From: Branchiostoma floridae
Lineage: Eukaryota > Chordata > Leptocardii > Amphioxiformes > Branchiostomatidae
Length of the DNA: 64,000 nt
Direction of reading: 5' to 3'
Assembly (NCBI RefSeq): GCF_000003815.2
Contig: NC_049993.1
Span: 9,977,050-10,041,049 of the forward strand
Shown here: piece after piece, positions 1 through 10,600 of the stretch
Layout: every line of letters starts with the position of its first letter
Position numbering within the stretch: the stretch's first letter is position 1
Notes under the pieces: model-generated
The model's input: the letters and a program-made list of their open reading frames with translations, nothing else
What the model was told of the DNA's origin: nothing
Database searches by the model: none
Translations under genes and position numbers: made by a program

Positions 1-341
1 CGCATCACTAGCCACTTAATTAAGTTGTAGGCTAGCCACTGTTGACACTTACCCAAAACTAAGTACCTTAACTGACATCTCCGTCTATTGATACATCCTT
101 TAACCGTTTTAACTTCGAGATATTATTTACAGCTGCATGTAGCAGCTCTGTTTGGTCGTAATATATTATTAGTCTTGGTCTTGGACCGAAGATTGCCAGT
201 AGCGATAGTCTGTTACTGACGTGAATTTTGGAATCGGTCCAACATCCGGTCCACGGATTTTTTTCAGGTCCGGTTTTTTCGGACCGGTCCAAGAAGAAAA
301 AACGGTTTTGTACCGGTACACTGTACCGATACCCAGCCCTA
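1..341. mobile_element. Right part of a hAT-like element (GGTACC-rich family)
   Basis: The stretch at about 228-341 matches the GGTACC-rich elements at 35030-35484 and 50606-51764: facing 'gaccggtcc' and 'ggtccggttttt' blocks, then 'gtaccggtac' and a terminal 'cagcccta'. The element ends at 341 and is followed by gtgtgtat, which is also the start of a unit of the adjacent 59-bp minisatellite, so it appears to have inserted into the end of that array. The left end is not visible. I recognise nothing in 1-220. Confidence 0.5.
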
Positions 342-1464
342 GTGTGTATTAAAACACTTGAACATACCTGCAGTGCTAATGAAGAGTTTAGCCATGAAGA
401 GTGTGTATTATAACACCTGAACATACCTGTAGTGCTAATGAACAGTTTAGCCATAAAGAGTGTGTATTATAACACCTGAACATACCTACAGTGCTGATGA
501 AGAGTTTAGCCATGAAGAGTGTGTATTATAACACCTGAACATACCTACAGTGCTGATGAAGAGTTTAGCCATGAAGAGTGTGTATTATAACACCTGAACA
601 TACCTACAGTGCTGATGAAGAGTTTAGCCATGAAGAGTGTGTATTATAACACCTGAACATACCTACAGTGCTAATGAAGAGTTTAGCCATGAAGAGTGTG
701 TATTATAACACCTGAACATACCTACAGTGCTGATGAAGAGTTTAGCCATGAAGAGTGTGTATTATAACACCTGAACATACCTACAGTGCTGATGAAGAGT
801 TTAGCCATGAAGAGTGTGTATTATAACACCTGATCATACCTGTAGTGCTAATGAAGAGTTTAGCCATGAAGAGTGTGTATTATAACACCTGAACATACCT
901 GTAGTGCTAATGAAGAGTTTAGCCATGAAGAGTGTGTATTATAACACCTGAACATACCTGTAGTGCTAATGAAGAGTTTAGCCATGAAGAGTGTGTATTA
1001 TAACACCTGAACATACCTGTAGTGCTAATGAAGAGTTTAGCCATGAAGAGTGTGTATTATAACACCTGATCATACCTGTAGTGCTAATGAAGAGTTTAGC
1101 CATGAAGAGTGTGTATTATAACACCTGAACATACCTGCAGTGCTAATGAAGAGTTCTGCCATGAAGAGTGTGTATTATAACACCTGAACATACCTGTAGT
1201 GCTAATGAAGAGTTTAGCCATGAAGAGTGTGTATTATAACACCTGAACATACCTGTAGTGAAGAGTTCTGCCATGAAGAGTGTGTATTATAACACCTGAA
1301 CATACCTGCAGTGCTGATGAAGAGTTTAGCCATGAAGAGTGTGTATTATAACACCTGAACATACCTGAAGTGCCAGGAAGAGTTCTGCCATGAAGAGTGT
1401 GTATTATAACACCTGAACATACCTGAAGTGCCAGGAAGAGTTCTGCCATGAAGAGTGTGTATCT
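342..1464 (-). repeat. 59-bp minisatellite carrying a repeated 5' splice site
   Basis: About 19 head-to-tail copies of a 59-bp unit. Read on the minus strand, each unit contains CAGGTATGTTCAGG, a near-consensus splice donor. The two copies nearest the PAIP1 exon are almost identical to the last 30-odd bases of that exon plus the first intron bases; more distant copies have drifted in the exon-derived half but keep the GTATGT. One unit near 1255 is shortened. The array therefore arose from the exon/intron boundary at 1423/1422. Confidence 0.93.
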
Positions 1465-4400
1465 CTCCAGCCTGTGTAGTCTGGTGCGATCTTTTACCGC
1501 CTCTTCACGCTGTTCAAACTCCACGTGACATCGCTTCAGCAGGTGCTGCCGGAAGTTCCCTGTCTCGCTGGACACTGTCAGGTTGTGGGACAGGTGGTCG
1601 CAGAGCACAGCTCCCGTGTATCTAAAGTTGGGCTGCTCACAAGCCTAAACAAACAAACAAACATCAGTACAGTCATTGTCAGGTTGTGGGACAGGTGGTC
1701 GCAGAGCACAGCTCCTGTGTATCTAAAGTTGGGCTGCTCACAAGCCTTAACAAACAAACAAACATCAGTACAGTCATTGTCAGGTTGTGGGACAGGTGGT
1801 CGCAGAGCACTGCTCTTGTGTATCTGAAGTTGGGCTGTTCACAAGCCTAAACAAACAAACAAACAAACAAACATCAGTACAGCCATTGTCAGGTTGTGGG
1901 ACAGGTGGTCGCAGAGCACTGTTCTTCTGTATCTGAAGTTGGGCTGTTCAAAAGCCTAAACAAACAAACAAACAAACATCAGTACAGTCATTGTCAGGTT
2001 GTGGGATAGGTGGTCGCAGAGCACAGCTCCTGTGTATCTGAAGTTGGGCTGTTCACAAGCCTAAACAAACAAACAAACATCAGTACAGTCATTGTCAGGT
2101 TGTGGGACAGGTGGTCGCAGAGCACAGCTCCTGTGTCTCTAAAGTTGGGCTGCTCACAAGCCTAAACAAACAAACAAACATCAGTACAGTCACTGTCAGG
2201 TTGTGGGACAGGTGGTCGCAGAGCACAGCTCCTGTGTCTCTAAAGTTGGGCTGCTCACAAGCCTAAACAAACAAACAAACAAACAAACATCAGTACAGCC
2301 ATTGTCAGGTTGTGGGACAGGTGGTCGCAGAGCACAGCTCCTGTGTATCTGAAGTTTGGCTGTTCACAAGCCTAAACAAACAAAGAACTATCAGTACAGC
2401 CATTGTAAGGTTGTGGGACAGGTGGTCGCAGAGCACAGCTCCTGTGTATCTAAAGTTGGGCTGCTCACAAGCCTAAACAAACAAACAAACAAACAAACAT
2501 CAGTAAAGCCATTGTCAGGTTGTGGGACAGAGGGTCGCAGAGCACAGAGTTTTGAAAAGATATTTGTGACGTTACTAATGGGCTTTACAGATGATCGATC
2601 ATGTGTTGACTTTCTGGAGTAAGCATTTCCATATGTGATTGGTGAAATATATTCAAATAGACCTGGAATAATCTTGTCTTTGATTTATTCACCTCGTGTA
2701 TGGTCTTGATTTTTTCCAGAAATGTATATTTTTACATGACATTGTCTAGCGCTACTGTGAAATCAACTACAATCCCCAAACACCACAGAGGTCGTTCCGG
2801 CTAATTTCTACATTTCACACTAAATTCCTGAAGCAGGGCGTAATCTTATCCAGCGGTGGAAGGGTTAACAAAAGAATGGACAGGCCATTACCTGTTCATA
2901 GATGGTGTCTACGATCTCCAGGACCGTGTTCCCGTCGCTAATCCACGTGTTCAGCGTGTCGGAGAGGGGGCCAAGCAGATCGTGGAAATCTCCGGGGTTG
3001 TCCGTTAGCTGTACAATGGTGGCTTTCAGGTGCTCGATGGCATTGATGTCTGAGTTGGAACCCCTTCTCTGTACCTGTAAATAAATATATTCCATAAAAT
3101 AAAGAAGTGATTCATCACTTTCTTTATTAAGTTCTGCAAAGAGTAGTGCTTGAAATGAACGTTACCCCAGCCAGTCCCTTGCAAGGTTTGTGGAAGCCAT
3201 AATTTGTAGTAAACATTTTTATTGGATATATATAGAATACAACACGGTGTATTCCATATCACCTGCGAGGTACCAGCCCGACCGCGGGTCGGATCGCCCG
3301 AAGGCCGGAGGGCGATCCGACCCGCGGGAGGGCTGAAGTTTAACAAATTTGGTGCTCTCGAACAAAAAATGTTGCAACAGTAATGTTCCAATGTCCGAAT
3401 CAGGTATTCGAACTTTCGATGGCGCCGTACTCGGTCTGCTCGAAACAGTTGGATTTTTTCAAATGGAGCCCGTGTGATACACCTTTCGAACCTGTGCGAT
3501 ACAGAACTTATGGCCCGGTCCAGAACACCAGTGTCGAACGTTTTCGCGTCACAGGTATGACATAATGAAGTTTTCTTGCCAACCTTTCATTTTTCTATTT
3601 TTCTTACCTATGTTTGATTGTCTGTCTACGTCTGCTATGATCATTAGGATTGAAATTAATGCAGTTCTGAAGCTCCAGTCATTTTCGCAATGGAGAAGGT
3701 GGTACTACGTACCAAAACACTTGGTAATAAGAGTTTCTTTGAAAACTTTAGAAAACTTGACAATACTGTAAATCCATTTAAGTTTGCAGGGATTTCATTT
3801 CGCGGTAGCAGGAAAAAGAACTTTTCGCTGTGGTTTAAAGTTCGCGGTAGCACCATAGACAGTAGTCTCTTATTGCCATGGAAAAATGTTCGTGGCAGTT
3901 TTAAGTTCACGGTGAATCCACCACCGCGAAAAACACGAACATTAAACCTCTGCAAAAGTTTCTGCGTTTACAGTATCCTACAGTACTTATATAGTTGTAA
4001 TCTTTGACAGTGAGGGGATAAAATTTACCACAGTTCTGGGTACAAACTCAGCAGCGTGGACAGACAGTTTGGAAGATGATGCCAGGGTCTTGTCAGAGCT
4101 GATAGACGTGTCGTCAGTGTCGGTACTTCTGCTGTCTGTGCTGTCCACTGCAAGGAGGGCACAAACAGATAATCTCCAAGCAGATCCTACGGCGCCATAA
4201 GATAGTATCAAAGCTGGCCAAGGAGTGTAAGCCGGCTAAGGGAGTCAAACGGGCACCGGAAGTTCCTACGGGAAGTTTGATACTACACATTACGCACCGT
4301 GGATCTGGTTGGAGATTAACAAACAGATACATCCAGATTGTGGATTTTGCACAAATCTCCAAGCAGTTGCAAGGATTTGGCTTATTCTCAGCGTATACAA

Positions 4401-5369
4401 GGAGGATTAAAAACCATCAACCGACAATACTAGTACTAGTACTAGAAAAGAGTACAGAATGTACTGAATCCTTTTGTCTGCTTGGAGACAGTATTTGCAT
4501 CATCCAATATCACTTGAAACATTGACACAAATCAATACTAATACATTGATCCATTTCTTTATAAATCATGTGTGCTAGTCTGTGTGAGTCTATATTAATT
4601 CTGTTATGATACTCACATACTCTACATGAGAATTTGAGACTTTATTTGAAAATCCATCAGTGATGTGCCCTAGGGCACGCAACTAATCTTCCTGGACTTC
4701 ATGACAAAACAAAGACATACATACAAAATATTTACATATACATGTCAATTAAAAAATGGTTGTGGCATTAATATATACACAATACAATATCAATGAAACG
4801 GCTCAGCTAGTACATAATATACTATACACAATGCACAAAATGGAACAAGTCAAGATCAGTTTTCTAGTTTCAGACTGGAGAGTAGATCACAGAGGCCATT
4901 TTGAAAGACCTTAAAGATTGGACAGACTGTAGCGCCATAGGCAGCTGGTTCTACATTGATATTGCTCTATACCTAAATGTCCTTTTCAGGGAGTTTGTCT
5001 TAGGTTTGCCTAACTTGAAATTACTTCCTGAAGCAAAGCGAGTACTGTAATTGTGCTGTTTACTGCTGAGACGGACAGGTTCCTGGTTACAACATCCCAT
5101 CCCGTGTACATACCGTCATCCTCAGTCTTGATGCTGTGGTCTCGGATGGTTTGTGGGAAGGGTCTTCTCAGCTGCGGCTTCTCTGGGGATCCCGTCTTCC
5201 CATCAGCCCTTGTGGCGGGGTCAGGTGAGTTCACGGAGGGGGAGGAGTTGGTCCTCCTGTCCAGGAACCCCACGGCCCCCCCACCCCGGGGACCCTTGTA
5301 CACCCCCCTGCCCCTCCCCCTCCCGACCGACGGCGAGTCTCCGCTAGCGTTGACGTTCTCGGACGACAT
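1423..5369 (-). CDS. PAIP1: Polyadenylate-binding protein-interacting protein 1, 5' four coding exons (partial)
   Basis: Coding exons in transcript order: 5369-5114 (ATG at 5369, 85 codons+1), 4147-4029, 3074-2892 and 1644-1423. All junctions are GT/AG and the phases fit (1, 0, 0). Exon 1 encodes a low-complexity Gly/Arg-rich N-terminus. Exon 2 ends with a PAM2-type motif (SSKLSVHAAEFVPR) that in this family binds the MLLE domain of PABP. Exons 3-4 encode the start of the MIF4G domain and align clearly with vertebrate PAIP1, for example LCDHLSHNLTVSSETGNFRQ. PAIP1 bridges PABP and eIF4A/eIF3 to stimulate translation in the cytoplasm. The visible part is 260 residues; the rest of MIF4G and the C-terminus lie beyond the left edge. 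A 5'UTR exon is likely because a CAAAG acceptor lies about 15 bases before the ATG, but I could not place it. The last visible exon is flanked on both sides by expanded splice-site arrays. Confidence 0.9.
1645..2549 (-). repeat. ~101-bp minisatellite carrying a repeated 3' splice site and exon start
   Basis: Eight further copies of a unit of about 101 bp lie upstream (in transcript sense) of the PAIP1 exon 1644-1423. Each holds a (GTTT)n tract, a TTTAG acceptor and the first 24 codons of that exon (ACEQPNFRYTGAV...). With the exon's own acceptor this gives nine acceptors, near 1645, 1745, 1845, 1950, 2060, 2162, 2262, 2370 and 2474. The CAAA/GTTT tract varies in length. Several copies differ by silent changes (AAC TTT/TTC, GAG/GAA), others by replacements. 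Confidence 0.92.
3273..3335. repeat. GC-rich perfect palindrome
   Basis: Inside the PAIP1 intron between 4029 and 3074. A 16-bp arm at 3284-3299 (GCGGGTCGGATCGCCC) is the exact reverse complement of 3310-3325, with a 10-base loop. The arms extend imperfectly outwards to about 3273 and 3335. It stands out from the AT-rich intron and would form a strong hairpin. No transposon ends or target duplication are seen. Confidence 0.85.
3764..3975. mobile_element. MITE with TACTGTAAA terminal inverted repeats
   Basis: Starts TACTGTAAATCCATTTAAG and ends with the inverse (CTGCGTTTACAGTA). The interior has several CGCGGTAGC/CACCGCGAA blocks. A shorter relative is at 5674-5770. Non-coding; it lies in a PAIP1 intron. 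Confidence 0.6.
4173..4315. mobile_element. MITE with TCTCCAAGCAGATCC terminal inverted repeats, copy 1
   Basis: A 143-bp element with ends TCTCCAAGCAGATCC and GGATCTGGTTGGAGA, and inner repeats TAGTATCAAAGCTGG / TTTGATACTA. The same family is at 30614-30787 (much better preserved) and, truncated, at 19619-19746. This copy ends only about 25 bases before the acceptor of the PAIP1 PAM2 exon (4147), so it forms the upstream edge of the polypyrimidine/branch region. Confidence 0.8.
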
Positions 5370-5889
5370 GGCTCTCCGCCTTGCTTTGAAAAAATAGAAC
5401 ACTAAATCCATGGAAGCATGCGAGGACGGGGTGGACAAACACACAACATGGTTAGAAATACAGGAATATAGGAGAGCTAGGTCTGACATTGTCAACTTTA
5501 ACATAATGACAACTGTGCAAAAGTTCACAATGGGAAAAACACTGGTACTAGTACTACAGTAGTGTTATATGAAGAAAGAATGTTAACTATTTGACTTGTT
5601 CATAGGCATCAAAACTTAAATGAAATTTCTTTTGCTTTACTTTATTGAAATTACAACAAGGCACTACAGAGGGTACTGTAAATGTATTTAAGTACGCGAG
5701 GAATTAATTTCGCGGTGGCCGGAAAAAGGACCGCGAACGTCAAACCACCGCAAAAGTTTCTGCATTTACTAGTATGCCAGGCAGCAATGCCGATGTTGGG
5801 TGCCATCAAACATACACACATTACATAGCAGAACATAAACAAAGAATATAGCAGTAGTACATTAAATGACAAGCATTCAGTGATTCACA

Positions 5890-6185
5890 TACAGTCAAAC
5901 CTGTCTATAGTGGCCACTCAATCTATCATAATCTGAAGTCCATATTATTTTATCTGTGTAACAATTTACAATGTTTTTGCAATGTAAATTAACCACGCCA
6001 ATAGTGTATTAGAACATAACTTCACCACAATTTACCTCCGTAATAGTGGTGTCGTCTGTTGACCTTATATGACCTCGTTTGTCGGCGGTAAGGCAGTTTT
6101 GTTTTGAAAATAAAGAGGTTCTAAATCCAGCGTAGGGTGACAATACGGCTGCTGTAAGGTTTCCGCTAATACAGGTTTGACTGTA
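5890..6185. mobile_element. MITE with TACAGTCAAACCTGT inverted ends
   Basis: Left end TACAGTCAAACCTGTCTATA, right end TAATACAGGTTTGACTGTA, giving terminal inverted repeats of about 15 bp around some 270 bp of non-coding DNA. A lone copy of the left end is near 31257 in the P450 locus. Confidence 0.6.
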
Positions 6186-6734
6186 CGTAACAACAACACA
6201 ATATAAATTTCTTAAAAAAAAAAGCAATTACAGTATACAGTATCGTAAAACTTTTACTGATTAAGACTTTGTAAAAAAAATTCAGAGGTAAACACTAGAA
6301 AGGCAACATTTTTGAAAAAAATGCAGAATGTGGGCGAAGGGAAAAGAAAGCAAAAATCGGAAGAAAAGAAGCATCAAGAAAGGCAACATTTTCACGAAAA
6401 TGCAGCAAAAAAAAATTAAAAAATATTAAAATTATTATCTATCCACGAATTCGATCCCGGAGCGTTGGTTTCCAACGCGTGAATAATACCACTCAGCAAG
6501 TCCTACAACATGTTACAGTAGCACGTTTTAACAGATATACAAATGTATTGCGTAGCTTGAACACGTCCGTTCACCGTTGAATTTGCAAGATTCCAAGGTC
6601 CAATTTTCTGAAGATAATGTTTTTGTGTGAAAATTTATCAGTCTCGTTCATTCCATGACCGGCAACATCTTCCTTGAGCGCCTGTTTGGTCGTCTCAGCT
6701 GCTATAGTATTATCAAACTGCATGCCGAATGCCA

Positions 6735-7010
6735 TTTTGTGTTCTGTGCGTTGATTGGTTCACCTCTGCGTACACCCGCGACAGTCCGCGACTTTATTCC
6801 AATCAAAAAGCTGGAAACGCAGAGTATATGTTTACAGCTTCCATTTTTTCTGAGTTCCGATTGGCTATTATTAAACTTGATGCCGATTGTGTTCTGTGTG
6901 TTGATAGGTTCACCTCTGACGTAAAACCGAGAAAGTGACACTTTAAGCCAATCAAAAAGCTTGAAACGTGGAGTACATGTTTACAGCTTCCATTTTTTCT
7001 GATTTCCGGG
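6735..7010. repeat. Imperfect tandem duplication with CCAAT boxes
   Basis: Two direct copies at an offset of about 150 bp, each running from 'gtgttctgtg.gttgat.ggttcacctctg' to 'acatgtttacagcttcc' followed by a T-rich run. Each copy has one CCAATCAAAAAGC block, and the first also has ATTGG motifs. It lies about 0.7 kb upstream of the BRIX1 start. Confidence 0.8.
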
Positions 7011-7658
7011 TGGAATATGCAAATATCTGAGGAAAAACTAAATGTGTTGCTTCGCCCACATAATGACGTTTTAAAAATGTTAACGAGAGACTGACATTCA
7101 AGCAGTATCTTCACAATATATTCTTAAGTGCTTACGATTGTCATAACCATGTCATATATGACTGATGACTAATCCTAAATTTCTAATCCATGATTCAATA
7201 CTGAACTGTTACTTATTATTTATCAGTCAGCTCTAATGTTTCGTATACAGTACAAAACTTAAATTCCAAGGGTGAAAGACCAGCTGCAAGTTATGGAAGC
7301 TGCAAACGTAAACAAAATTTATGACCCTGATGATTTTCTGTCAAAAAGCCATCTTCATTTCGACACGTGTGGGAGGGGGGCAGATGGCTGTCGAATTTCT
7401 CTCACCGAAACTCGGGCATTTTCCCGCCAAAATAACATCGCTTGCACAAACTAATAGCATCGATAACAGCGTAAGTATATCGGGCATAACCAGAGCTACG
7501 AATTGTTTTATATGTTTGCATATTCATCATTGAAAGGGTATAAAATTGCAACTGACTTTTCAGACCAGATATTCTTCCGTGTTTGTTGTGATCTCGCTGA
7601 AATCTCGTTCGGAACTGAAAGTAACGCGAGACTGCAGTTGACCTGTGGTGACCCCAAG

Positions 7659-10600
7659 ATGGCGGCGATGGGTAGAAAACGTGGTGGCGTGAAACAAACC
7701 GGCGATCAAGTCGCCAAGAAGGCTAAAACCGAGAATGGAGAAGACGGAAACTCTCCCAATGTACAGCCTACAACGCAAGGAACAGCTATGGGGGACAAGA
7801 GAAAGAAGGTATGGCGATGTGAGGGTAAAATGTGGGATAGACTGCAGTAGTGGGAGGGGGGCATGTGCCCACACGCGTTCAGTTTGCATGCATATCAAAT
7901 TTGTCATGAGCTAAATGTGGTATGTTCTTACTTCTCAATTGGATTGAGTCCCAAGTCCCAAAGTCCCCGCCTGCAAAACACAGTACAGGCAAAATACTTT
8001 CTTCCCACGTACAACTAGGGATTGGAACAACCTCCCAGCTGAGGCAGCTTTGGCATCAACCCTGCCAGATTTCAAATCCAAAATTTAAAGTCCCCCTCCG
8101 CTTGCGCAGTGATCTTCTCGGAGTAAGCTATGGCTGCAGAATACTCAACAAGTTGAGAGTGGCAGCCCTAATGAAAGAAGAAGAAGAAGAATATAAAAGG
8201 CATATTAATGAAGTTAGAGCAGAAAAAAATCATTTTCCTGAAGTACATATTCTAAGTTAGGGAGGAAAGATACACGAAATTCAAACCCATTCATGATATC
8301 ATAGATTATATGAAAAATTCTTCATAAAATTATGAAATTAGTAGTAGTTTACTGGAACTTTTTCTATAGTGCTATTTGACACGATTTTCCCCACAGTATC
8401 ATGGAATAAGCTCTTTCAGTCACACTTCCAAGTAAGCATGTGCAGCAACAGGAATATGTCAGGTGAAGGCCCCTGAGACATAACATTTAACACGTCTGGC
8501 CAGTCAGTCAGTCAGCCATAGTCATACGGTGTATTACAGCACCGTTGGGGTTATACAAATGTACCTGATTCGCTACTGTGATAGCCTGCTGACCAACTGT
8601 GGTGTGTTGTAGCCGGCTACCTGTGGTGAGAGTGGTCATAAATCCTAGGTTCTCCTCGCTCTGATCAAGGGCCTTCAAGAACCTTTCTACAGCCGTCCTG
8701 CCAGACCCCAACACGAAAGATATTTTTGAGGTTGGGGTATGGTATCCAGGCTACCTTTCTTTAAAGTTTTAGCTGGACATTGGTATGCAAAGAGATGAGA
8801 ACTGTTTCTGGAGACTTCCCTTCTGACATATTATCCACAATTCCTTTCACTGCACATGGGTACTTAGAACTATGAATATGCTTATAGCTTAACCTCCATA
8901 GCAGACATTCTGGGCCTTTTTTTGTCAATTTTGGCTCTTGATAAACTTTTTATGGCCATTTCTTTCTGTACTGGGTTGCTTGTACTACTTTTGAACATGC
9001 TTATTGCCCTGAACATGTCAAAAGTAGTCAGCAGGTCACAACAATATGTCTTTTTTGTCAGCGACGTAACGAACGGAGAAAGGTGCAGAAGAAGTTGAAG
9101 AAGAAGATGCAGAGGGAAGGTGCACATCAGCCCAAACCTCCAGTTACTTTAGAGGAGAACTCAGAGGAGTCTGAAGAGGAGGACTCAGAAACAGAAGAAC
9201 AGGAGACTCCTGCACCAGTCACAAGAGAGGACCCTCCACCTTTACATGGGGTAAGGGTTATTTTTACCAAACGAAATGTTAGAAATTTTGCTCACTGAAA
9301 TAGCGACTGAGCATTTTGTGTTGTGTGACTGGTGTAGTGAAAGTGTAGCCGGACAGCCGCACATAACAGGTTGACATAACGTTTTTTCTTAAACTTTGTT
9401 TGGAAAGCCAACGAATGTGCATTTTGGTGACAATGCTGTTTATTTTAAGACACATTGGCATCATTATTTCATTGGAAACTTTCAGAAAAGTAATAAAGTA
9501 TTGCCTAAACAAGCCCCAAAATTAGACAACTTGAGCTAAAATTATTATATCTAGCGGTCTTTTTTCAAGTGAACTTGACTGTACTTGATGATACTTTTTG
9601 ATACCTGTAGGGCAAGTGGACCAACAAGCAGCGGTGTCTGGTGTTCTGTTCCCGCGGAGTTTCTTACCGAGCCAGACATCTCATGAACGACCTTAAGATG
9701 CTCATGCCTCATGCTAAAGCAGGTAAGCACTCCAGCGCATACATTTACTGTATGTTACAAAATCAAACTTGCCCATGGTGAGATGGACATTAATGACATT
9801 TTAGTTAAGTTTAGTTTGACCAATGACAGGATTCTTAATGCTTGGGTCAATGGGGGAAAACAACTAAAGAACCACCCTAAAATGTCTGCAATGGCCAGAT
9901 GGTCAGTCAGTGTACAGACTTGACTGTTTTGTTGTCTTTAATACAGTCTTTGATACAGTCTTTGCAGTTGTTGAACAGTAAAAGATCTTGCCTAGTTTTC
10001 CTGTAAGGTATGATTTACCTTAGTTAATGTATGTCTCATGGTGAACTTTTTCTACTTTCAGAGAGCAAGATGCACAAAAAGGAAAACATCCAACTCATAA
10101 ATGAGGTAATACTTATTACAATGGTTTATAAGTCAGTTGCTTGATTAGCTGCTAATACTAAACAGAATCATTCTATATTACCCTGAAGCTTTTGAGGAAA
10201 TGACTGATGCTAGAAAAGTTGAGTTGAGCCCTTTAGCCCCCTAGGAAGCTACTCTTCCAGTGCTCACAACAGTAAAAAAACATAAGTACAAATACATGAA
10301 ACAGACACCAATGCTTTAGATGCTTTATTTATAATTGTCCATTAGCTGACATGATAACAAAGAAGTTAAGTCTAGTGATGATTTTCCCTCCACAGATGTG
10401 TGAGATGAAGAACTGCAACAAGTGTGTTTATCTGGAGGCCAGGAAGAAGATGGATCTGTACATGTGGTGAGTACTGATGGTAATTCTGATTAAAAATTGT
10501 TTGGATGATAAGGAAAAGAGATCTTGTTTGCTATGTTGATGCCATCTAGTAGTAGTAGCCATTCGTCAGGTTCGCAAGACTATAATGTTGTACACAAATT

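Larger units (their letters stand above)
5370..7658. promoter_or_regulatory. Intergenic region between PAIP1 and BRIX1; putative shared promoter
   Basis: About 2.3 kb between two divergent start codons. It contains two MITE-like elements (5674-5770 and 5890-6185; the latter has ends TACAGTCAAACCTGT / ACAGGTTTGACTGTA). At about 6735-7010 there is an imperfect direct duplication (offset about 150 bp) in which each copy carries CCAAT boxes in both orientations (ATTGG at 6754 and 6860, CCAAT at 6799 and 6948). No TATA box is obvious. The promoter role is inferred from gene order and CCAAT content. Confidence 0.45.

Noticed and set aside
68..454. 128-codon minus-strand frame
   Set aside because: It overlaps the minisatellite and a hAT-like element and has no recognisable domain.
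342..1464. Regular direct repeats that could suggest a CRISPR-like array
   Set aside because: The units are contiguous with no unique spacers, derive from a coding exon boundary, and the genome is animal.
7922..8260. 112-codon plus-strand frame in BRIX1 intron 1
   Set aside because: It reads a LINE tail in the wrong frame; the correct frame shows the RT C-terminus and ends near 8089.
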